Shown here piece by piece: positions 58,348 through 64,000 of a stretch of 64,000 nucleotides of DNA; the first letter of the stretch is position 1; each line of letters starts with the position of its first letter. The notes under the pieces are model-generated. The model was given only the letters and a program-made list of their open reading frames with translations, was not told the origin of the DNA and searched no databases. This stretch comes from Granulicella sp. L60 (lineage in GTDB: Bacteria; Acidobacteriota; Terriglobia; Terriglobales; Acidobacteriaceae). Position numbers and translations under genes: made by a program. The stretch lies in the NCBI RefSeq assembly GCF_009765825.1, contig NZ_LMUR01000018.1, positions 1,255,739 through 1,319,738 of the forward strand, given 5' to 3'.

Positions 58348-60558
58348 CTAGCTTTCCAGTGGTTTTCTGGCGAAGTAGTAGAGCGAAAAAGCCAGCAGCG
58401 CAAACATCAGAACGCTCACCCAGTCATGGTGCAGCGGATTATGTTCGCTGAATCGCCAGATGCTTCGCTCCGTCGCCGCCTCGTACAACTTCACCACAAC
58501 CCCAATCAATCCAACGATTCCGCCCGCCGCAATCAACCCCGAAGCATACAAACTCCCCGGACTGACCTCCGACTCCAGCGTAATCTCCTCGGCGCTCCTG
58601 CCCTTTGCCATCGCGCGATCCACCATCCACCGCATCACCCCACCCACAAAGATCGCCAGCGTCGTCGCAATGCTCAAGTACGCGCCAACAGCGAACGTAA
58701 GCGACCGAATACCCAGCATCTCCACCACAATCACGATCGCCACGCCAAGCAAAACCAGCGCCCACGGCAGCTTCCGGCTAAGGATTCCATTGATCACCGT
58801 AGCCATCAGACGGCCCTGCGGAGCTGCCGCCTTTTCGCTTCCGATACCCTGTATCCATTGGACTTCGATCTCATGCGTCGCCGGATTGTAGAGGTACTTT
58901 CCATCGTCGAGCGTGGTCGATCCGATCGCATTCAGCAGCACAAACTGGTTCGCGTTCGACACCTCTTCCTTTGCGTGATTCTCCGCGCTGTGCGAGGTCA
59001 AACTGATGTGCTCGCGCTTGAACTGACCTTCGTTCTGCACACCATCCGGCAGTTGATCGAGCGAGAAAACAACCGGCTTCTGCATCCGCTGAAACTGCTC
59101 TAACCCATTGTTCATCGCATTCAGCGTAGCCCCGATGGAGAAGATCGAAACGATCACACCCACCATGATGGCAAGCTGCTGCTTCCACGGCGTCGCACCA
59201 ATCAGGTAGCCCGTCTTGAGGTCTTGCGAGGTGTCGCCCGCATTCGACGCCGCGATGCAGACCACTCCGCCGATGGTGATCGCGAGTGCTCCGAACGCAG
59301 GTGCAGTCCATCCCTTCACCAGAAAGATCGCTGCCGTAGCCATCAACGTCGCGATGGTCATTCCAGATACCGGTGACGCCGAGCTGCCGACGATGCCGAC
59401 GATCCGCGCACTCACCGTAACGAAGAGAAAGCCGAACACAACGACCAGCAGAGCAGCGGCAAGATTCGCAAGCGCACCTACCTGAGCACCCGGAATGGGC
59501 TTGAACTCAAGAAACAGAAACATCAAAAGAACCAGCAGCAGTGATCCACCGAAGACCACAGAGGGTGGAAGATCGTGCTCGATGCGCGAAGGACGAGTCT
59601 TCGCAGCGCCGCTCTTATTTCCCATGCTGCGAAGGCCCTGCGCCAGTGCGCCGAAGATGGTCGGGGCTGTGCGCAGAAGCGTGATCAGGCCCGCCGCCGC
59701 AACTGCTCCTGCACCCATCGGACGAACGTAGGTGCGCCAGAGATCGGAGGGAGACATGTCCTTGACCAGCACCGTGCCGGGATAGAGTGGGGTCGAGAGA
59801 TGAGACCCGAAGAAGTAGATCGCAGGCATCAGCACGAGCCACGAAAAGATTCCTCCCGCAAGCATCACGGCGGAGACGCGCAGTCCGATGATGTAGCCGA
59901 CGCCCAGATACTCCGGCGTGCAATCGGCGCGAATGGCCGAGCCTTTCAAGAGCCGCTGAACACCGAAGTCGGGCTGATAGTCTGGCTGGCTTGGCCATAG
60001 AGCAAAGAGGTTGTCGTTCTGAAACAGCGTATAGATGCCGCCTAGTCCAAGGCCTAGGAAGACCCTTGAAGCAAACGAGCCGCCGCGTTCGCCAGCGATG
60101 AGAACGTCAGCGCACGCAGTTCCTTCGGGGTAGATCAAGGTATCGTGCTCGTCGACGATGAGCTGCCTGCGCAGCGGAATCATGAAGAGAACGCCGAGCC
60201 AACCGCCGAAGAGAGCGAGCGCGAAGATGCGTGAGGCTTCGAGATCGAAGCCCAAGAAGATCAACGCAGGCAGCGTGAAGATCACACCGGAGGCGATCGA
60301 CTGTCCCGCGTTGCCGGTGCTTTGAACGATGTTGTTCTCGAAGATGCTGGACTTGCCGAACGCCCGCAGAATGGAGATAGAGAGAACGGAGATCGGAATC
60401 GATGCTGCAACGGTGAGACCGGCGCGAAGGCCGACATAGACGGTGACTGCCCCGAAGAGCACACCGAAGATTGCACCTAGAATCAGTGCGCGTGCAGTGA
60501 GTTCAGGGCGGGTTTCGGTGGCTGGTACAAAGGGTTTGAAGCCGGTGGGTGCTGCCAT
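58348..60558 (-). CDS. OPT-family oligopeptide transporter
   Basis: This 736-residue inner-membrane protein has about 15 helices. ELTARALILGAIFGVLFGAVTVYVGLRAGLTVAASIPI at the N-terminus and YPEGTACADVLIAGERGG are hallmarks of the prokaryotic OPT clade, which takes up peptides or metal-siderophore complexes with protons. A soluble insert at ~500-590 is typical of this clade. The upstream conserved membrane gene may share a transcript (gap 75 bp). Confidence 0.93.
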   Translation of the reverse strand: MAAPTGFKPFVPATETRPELTARALILGAIFGVLFGAVTVYVGLRAGLTVAASIPISVLSISILRAFGKSSIFENNIVQSTGNAGQSIASGVIFTLPALIFLGFDLEASRIFALALFGGWLGVLFMIPLRRQLIVDEHDTLIYPEGTACADVLIAGERGGSFASRVFLGLGLGGIYTLFQNDNLFALWPSQPDYQPDFGVQRLLKGSAIRADCTPEYLGVGYIIGLRVSAVMLAGGIFSWLVLMPAIYFFGSHLSTPLYPGTVLVKDMSPSDLWRTYVRPMGAGAVAAAGLITLLRTAPTIFGALAQGLRSMGNKSGAAKTRPSRIEHDLPPSVVFGGSLLLVLLMFLFLEFKPIPGAQVGALANLAAALLVVVFGFLFVTVSARIVGIVGSSASPVSGMTIATLMATAAIFLVKGWTAPAFGALAITIGGVVCIAASNAGDTSQDLKTGYLIGATPWKQQLAIMVGVIVSIFSIGATLNAMNNGLEQFQRMQKPVVFSLDQLPDGVQNEGQFKREHISLTSHSAENHAKEEVSNANQFVLLNAIGSTTLDDGKYLYNPATHEIEVQWIQGIGSEKAAAPQGRLMATVINGILSRKLPWALVLLGVAIVIVVEMLGIRSLTFAVGAYLSIATTLAIFVGGVMRWMVDRAMAKGRSAEEITLESEVSPGSLYASGLIAAGGIVGLIGVVVKLYEAATERSIWRFSEHNPLHHDWVSVLMFALLAFSLYYFARKPLES

Positions 60559-60633
60559 CTATAAAGTCTCTCGCTCGCCGAAGCGTTGGTTTCAATCTGG
60601 GTGGGAGTGTATCAGCGCCACTGGACGTTGCGC

Positions 60634-61221
60634 CTACAGCTCGATCTCGCTGACCGTCGTCTGCGTGCTTCTGGTCAGCCGATGACGCAGCATGACAGCG
60701 ATGGCGCAGGCTATCAGAAAGAGCATCGGTCCGGTGAAGAGGAAGCGGTCAGGAACCCACTTCGCATCCAGCATGCCGGGGAGCTGCGTGTTCAGCGGGC
60801 CGAAGAACCGCTCGATGCGCCCGGGCGATCGCTGCGGATCGAACACGCTTGAGTTGGTGGATCGCCAGGAGATGAAGCGAACCAGAAAGGCAAGCGTTAC
60901 GGGCAGCCAGGCCCACAGGATGGGTGGAGCGAAGTCGGTCTCCGTCTTCGGAGCGACGTTCGGGAAGAGAGAACGGCTCAAGTTGCTGAGGGCGTTGCCG
61001 AGTTTACCGAAAGGAATGAGGCCGATCAGAAATCCGGCGCAGGCGAAGATCGGAAGGAAGTAGCTCAGAACGAAGACCAGGTGATTCAGCTTCGTCCATT
61101 GCATTTTGTTAGCCAGTTGCCACACCGGCGTCGTAAAAATCCAGGAGAAACGGATCGCGGCGATTGCGACCAGGAAGTAGAGGAAGAGACATTTTGCACA
61201 CCACGTAACAGCTTTCAGCAT
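60634..61221 (-). CDS. Membrane protein of unknown function
   Basis: Not recognised. The 195-residue product has about four or five helices (CLFLYFLVAIAAIRFSWIFT, LVFVLSYFLPIFACAGFLIGLIPF, LWAWLPVTLAFLVRFISW, LFTGPMLFLIACAIAVML). The C-terminus is polar. It is codirectional with the OPT transporter 75 bp downstream, but a functional link is only suggested by position. Confidence 0.65.
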   Translation of the reverse strand: MLKAVTWCAKCLFLYFLVAIAAIRFSWIFTTPVWQLANKMQWTKLNHLVFVLSYFLPIFACAGFLIGLIPFGKLGNALSNLSRSLFPNVAPKTETDFAPPILWAWLPVTLAFLVRFISWRSTNSSVFDPQRSPGRIERFFGPLNTQLPGMLDAKWVPDRFLFTGPMLFLIACAIAVMLRHRLTRSTQTTVSEIEL

Positions 61222-61433
61222 TGCCTAGATGTAGCACAGGAGCATCTTCCATGGTGCAGGAATTATTGACGGACCCCGTTGCTAAAGGACTATACTGCGG
61301 GAAATGGCATGGGAATCTGCCCGCGCCGCGAGTGAGGTGAGTCTTCAGCGATTGCTTGAATGACAGTGCGCTCGGTTTTGCACCCGGGGGTCCGCCCGGT
61401 GCCCCGCCCGGTGGGAGGGTGGATGGACGCGCG

Positions 61434-62294
61434 ATGTCTCGTTTTCTGAAAGTGCCGGGACGGGTGGTCCGGGCTGCGCTGCATGATCTTGTTACAACGG
61501 TGTATCCGAGCGATTGCAGGGCCTGTAGAAGGCCGCTCCTGAGTGTAAGTCTCTCTCCTGTGTGTGATTCCTGTATTGAATCTGTTCGATCCCAGTCCAC
61601 AACTCTATGCCGATGCTGCGGCGAGGCGCTGGATATGGAGGGCGTTCGGTATGCCGGGCAGTTTCCCGCGGAAGGGCTCTTTTGCTCACCGTGCCGCATG
61701 GTTCCTCCAGAGTTTGAACGCGCTGTGGCCTATGCTGTGTACCAGGACGAGTTGCGCGACATGGTGCACCTGCTGAAGTACGAGCGGATGCAGATGATGG
61801 CCAAGCCGCTGGGTGGGTTCCTGGCACGAGCGATTGAGATGCTGGAGTCCGAGGCTGGTAGAGACCTACTCGTCGTGGCGGTTCCGCTGTTTCCATCGAA
61901 GGAGCGCGAGCGAGGGTACAACCAGGCTGTGCTGCTCTCCGATGCTGCACTGGCCGAGCTCAAGAGGAGCAGGCCGGAGTGGAAGCTGCAGGCGGCGCAT
62001 CGCGTCCTACGCCGGGTGAAGAACACTCGCAGCCAGTTTGAGTTGACCCCCAAAGGACGAAGGCGAAATCTGGTGGGCGCATTCGCCGTTACTGACCGGG
62101 AGATGTTGGCCGGTCGCGAAGTTCTTTTGGTGGACGATATCTACACGACCGGTGCAACGGCACGAGCTTGTGCGAAGGCGCTTCGCAGTGCCGGGGCGAG
62201 TAAGGTCTGGGTTGCGACTGCGTCGCGGGCTCAGCCGGAGATGGTTGCGTTGTGGAGCGCGTCTTCGGAGACCGCAGTTTGGGATGCTGGATAG
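61434..62294 (+). CDS. comF: ComF-family phosphoribosyltransferase-like protein
   Basis: The N-terminal double zinc ribbon (CRACRRPL...CDSC and CRCCGEAL...CSPC) and PRTase motif (LLVDDIYTTGATARACAKAL, near 225-245) are classic ComF, needed for natural transformation DNA handling; KERERGYNQAVLLS is also conserved. The frame starts at TTG 61356 in a GC-rich palindromic stretch; ATG 61434 gives 286 residues and the usual N-terminus. Not near other com genes. Confidence 0.9.
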   Translation: MSRFLKVPGRVVRAALHDLVTTVYPSDCRACRRPLLSVSLSPVCDSCIESVRSQSTTLCRCCGEALDMEGVRYAGQFPAEGLFCSPCRMVPPEFERAVAYAVYQDELRDMVHLLKYERMQMMAKPLGGFLARAIEMLESEAGRDLLVVAVPLFPSKERERGYNQAVLLSDAALAELKRSRPEWKLQAAHRVLRRVKNTRSQFELTPKGRRRNLVGAFAVTDREMLAGREVLLVDDIYTTGATARACAKALRSAGASKVWVATASRAQPEMVALWSASSETAVWDAG

Positions 62295-62369
62295 AAAATT
62301 TCTGATTTCGATTAGGCAGAGAAGCTTGGCGCGAAGTGCTAACAGTAGCTGGAACCGGAGGGCTTTGAG

Positions 62370-63032
62370 ATGCAATCGGGGAAGATGCGAAAGAAGCAGG
62401 GGCTGAGTGGAAAACGACACGCGGGGCACGCGAGCGGACATGGTTCGGGACGCGTGGTGGCGGAGTTGGATGTGCGGGTCGGAGTCTTTCGACAACCGGC
62501 GATGCAGACTCCGGTGTTGGTGTTGAACGCCTCCTATGAGCCCATCAATATCTGTGGAGCCAGGCGAGCCTTGGTGCTGGTGCTGAAGGGTGTTGCGCGC
62601 ACGGAGGAGGAGCAGGGAGCCATACTGCACGCCGCGAGGATGCATGTCGCGATGCCCAGCGTGATCCGTCTGCTGGAGTACCGCAGGATTCCGCATCAGA
62701 CACGCGCCCTGAGCCGCAAGAATATTCTGTTGCGCGATCGAAACTCCTGTCAGTACTGCAATGTGACGCTGACGGCTGGGGAGCTGACGCTGGATCATGT
62801 GATTCCGCGTTCGCGCGGCGGACTGTCGACGTGGGAGAACCTGGTCGCATGCTGCCACGACTGCAATCGCCGCAAAGGCAATCAGATGCTCCACGAGCTC
62901 ACCGATATGAAGCTTCTGAAGGAGCCGCGGCCATTCTCACTACATACCTCGCGTCACATTATGCGGATGATTGGAAGCGCAGATGCCGCATGGAGGAAGT
63001 ATCTCTACTTCGAGGCTGAACCGGCGGCCTGA
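62370..63032 (+). CDS. HNH endonuclease-domain protein
   Basis: The N-terminal ~45 residues are basic; [28 protein letters not shown] is the conserved start of this widespread HNH group. The HNH motif follows: [23 protein letters not shown] and [16 protein letters not shown] with Zn-binding Cys pairs. Function of the family is unclear, probably DNA repair or processing. ATG 62370 has GGAGGG upstream. 220 residues, complete, with its own terminator. Confidence 0.9.
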   Translation: MQSGKMRKKQGLSGKRHAGHASGHGSGRVVAELDVRVGVFRQPAMQTPVLVLNASYEPINICGARRALVLVLKGVARTEEEQGAILHAARMHVAMPSVIRLLEYRRIPHQTRALSRKNILLRDRNSCQYCNVTLTAGELTLDHVIPRSRGGLSTWENLVACCHDCNRRKGNQMLHELTDMKLLKEPRPFSLHTSRHIMRMIGSADAAWRKYLYFEAEPAA

Positions 63033-63059
63033 TCTGCTTCGAAGTAGAGATTTGAAGAG

Positions 63060-63089
63060 GAAGCCCCGATGGATGAGGGCTTCTTTTTT
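63060..63089 (+). terminator. Rho-independent terminator of the HNH gene
   Basis: GAAGCCC pairs with GGGCTTC around a 10-nt loop, followed by six T residues, 28 bp after the HNH stop codon. Confidence 0.85.
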
Positions 63090-63202
63090 ATTGTGTGTAA
63101 AGATTTCTATGCGGCTACAGCGTGGTGATTGATACCTTGTGCTGTCGGAATAGCTGCGACGCGAAATAGAGATGTGATAGCTTCAGCGGCAGGAGAAAAT
63201 GG

Positions 63203-63472
63203 ATGTCTTATATCGAAAGTTATCAGTGCGATGTGTGCGGAGATAAGAAGGGCGAGGGTGGGGACTGGTGGCTTGCTTGGGTGGATTGTTTTCAGGGAGA
63301 GAAGCCTGAGGAGGATCAGCCGTTGATCAAGCTGACGCGCTGGCAGGTTCATCATGCGCACTCTGCCGGGGTGAAGCACCTGTGCGGCGCCCGTTGCGCG
63401 GGAACATTGATGGACCGGTGGATGACAGCGCAGCACGCTGATCCTGATGCGCACTGCGAGACTCCGAACTGA
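63203..63472 (+). CDS. Small zinc-ribbon-like protein
   Basis: Not recognised as a named family. The 89-residue product has CDVCGD near its N-terminus and CGARC near residue 63, spaced like a treble-clef/zinc ribbon, plus several His (HHAHS, HLC) and aromatic WWLAW. It starts ATG 63203 with a good AGGAG site. No domain partner is adjacent. Possibly metal-binding regulator or toxin-antitoxin-like, but no evidence for either. Confidence 0.65.
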   Translation: MSYIESYQCDVCGDKKGEGGDWWLAWVDCFQGEKPEEDQPLIKLTRWQVHHAHSAGVKHLCGARCAGTLMDRWMTAQHADPDAHCETPN

Positions 63473-63484
63473 TTTGATGGATGC

Positions 63485-63530
63485 CTCCGCCAGTGCCTTT
63501 CTATATGGCTACTGGCGGAGATATTCATGC
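63485..63530. terminator. Hairpin between convergent genes at the right edge
   Basis: CTCCGCCAGT (63485-63494) pairs exactly with ACTGGCGGAG (63521-63530) around a 26-nt loop, in the 71-bp gap between the zinc-ribbon gene and the leftward LolA-like gene. No clear T-run, so weak support. Confidence 0.45.
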
Positions 63531-63543
63531 CAGGGATGCGGCT

Positions 63544-64000
63544 TTATTTGGGTGGTGCAGCGGGTTGGGGCTGCTTGCTCTTATCGTCCGGCGTGGCCTT
63601 GTTGTTGGTGATGTCCTCGCCGTTGTAGATGATTCGCGATGTTGCGTGGAACTGTTTGTAGTCGGTGTATTTGACGATGGTGCGCAGGTGGACATCCTGC
63701 GAGAGGTATCCGTCTCCGCCGGAGAAGTGCAGGTTGCCTTCGGCCTTGGTGTAGGTGGGGAACCAGTACTTGCCGTCGACCTGCTCGTAGTAGGTGGTGT
63801 AGGGCGGGGATAGGTCTTCGTGCCCCTTGCGCTTGTCGTCTGGGACGGACTTTCCGTTGACGAGGACGATCTGGAAGTCCTGCTGGTCGACCCAGACCTT
63901 GCCCTGGAAGTAGCGTTTATTTTTTTCGAGAACTTTAGGTGCGGCGCTGAAGACGTAGGTGTCGATCTCGTCGATGTGCTGGCGGCCGAGGTAGGTGACG
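63544..64000 (-). CDS. LolA-like outer-membrane lipoprotein-sorting protein, C-terminal part, cut by window end
   Basis: The minus strand is open from the window end to TAA at 63544 (about 151 codons). It reads TYLGRQHIDEIDTYVF... YFQGKVWVDQQDFQIV... YYEQVDGKYWFPTYT... VHLRTIVKYTDYKQF, the pattern of the LolA-like 'outer membrane lipoprotein-sorting protein' family common in acidobacteria, half-barrel with 'V-W-V-D-x-x-x-x' strand. The tail is Lys/Pro/Gln-rich. The N-terminus and signal peptide are beyond the window. Cargo not known. Confidence 0.75.
   Translation of the reverse strand, partial: VTYLGRQHIDEIDTYVFSAAPKVLEKNKRYFQGKVWVDQQDFQIVLVNGKSVPDDKRKGHEDLSPPYTTYYEQVDGKYWFPTYTKAEGNLHFSGGDGYLSQDVHLRTIVKYTDYKQFHATSRIIYNGEDITNNKATPDDKSKQPQPAAPPK

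Overview
The window looks like chromosomal DNA of an acidobacterium, probably Terriglobales/Acidobacteriaceae (Granulicella, Edaphobacter or Terriglobus type). This is inferred from family content: a very large Oar-type TonB-dependent receptor with an N-terminal carboxypeptidase-regulatory-like domain, a winged-helix regulator fused to a TolB/WD40-like propeller, a two-component-propeller histidine kinase, a BBP2 porin, FmdE and CHAD proteins, and moderately high GC. No 16S gene or other decisive taxonomic marker is present.

Layout. (1) 1-278: the first codons of a tyrosine-recombinase-like integrase lie just beyond the 3' end of a tRNA-Ile2(CAU), so the window seems to begin at the edge of an integrated element. 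(2) 0.7-13.5 kb: glycan and nutrient sensing, with a secreted GH13 amylase, a TonB receptor, a CadC/TolB-like regulator, a secreted protein, and a NarL-type response regulator with its propeller sensor kinase. (3) 13.7-30.4 kb: a cell-surface polysaccharide region. It holds rfbB-rfbA-rfbD-gmhB (dTDP-rhamnose), convergent rfbC, a priming sugar transferase, an SLBB export protein, a rhamnosyltransferase-like GT2, a PAP2-Wzi fusion, GDP-fucose synthase and a GT4. The housekeeping genes dciA-like, gatC and gatA sit inside it. No Wzx flippase, Wzy polymerase or Wzc-like protein is seen. (4) 30.5-38.4 kb: a YeiH-type sulfate exporter preceded by an unlisted 35-residue membrane protein and a polycysteine mini-ORF, then CHAD, FmdE, CBS, SulP and bactofilin genes. 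(5) 38.4-44.7 kb: a DUF2752/GYF membrane pair, a porin, and a KdpDE-like system in which KdpD is split into two divergent genes. (6) 44.8-51.8 kb: an RND efflux operon with a divergent LysR regulator. (7) 51.9-64 kb: miscellaneous genes, including YceI, MarR-pirin, GNAT, a putative papain-fold protein, an OPT transporter, ComF, HNH and a LolA-like protein cut by the window end.

Main points for a second look: the polycysteine leader and small membrane gene ahead of the sulfate exporter; a family of ~190-bp palindromic elements (two complete, two degenerate), one of which supplies the C-terminal tail and stop codon of the SulP transporter; the split divergent KdpD; the PAP2-Wzi fusion; and the tRNA/integrase junction. 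No rRNA, CRISPR array or complete insertion sequence was seen.
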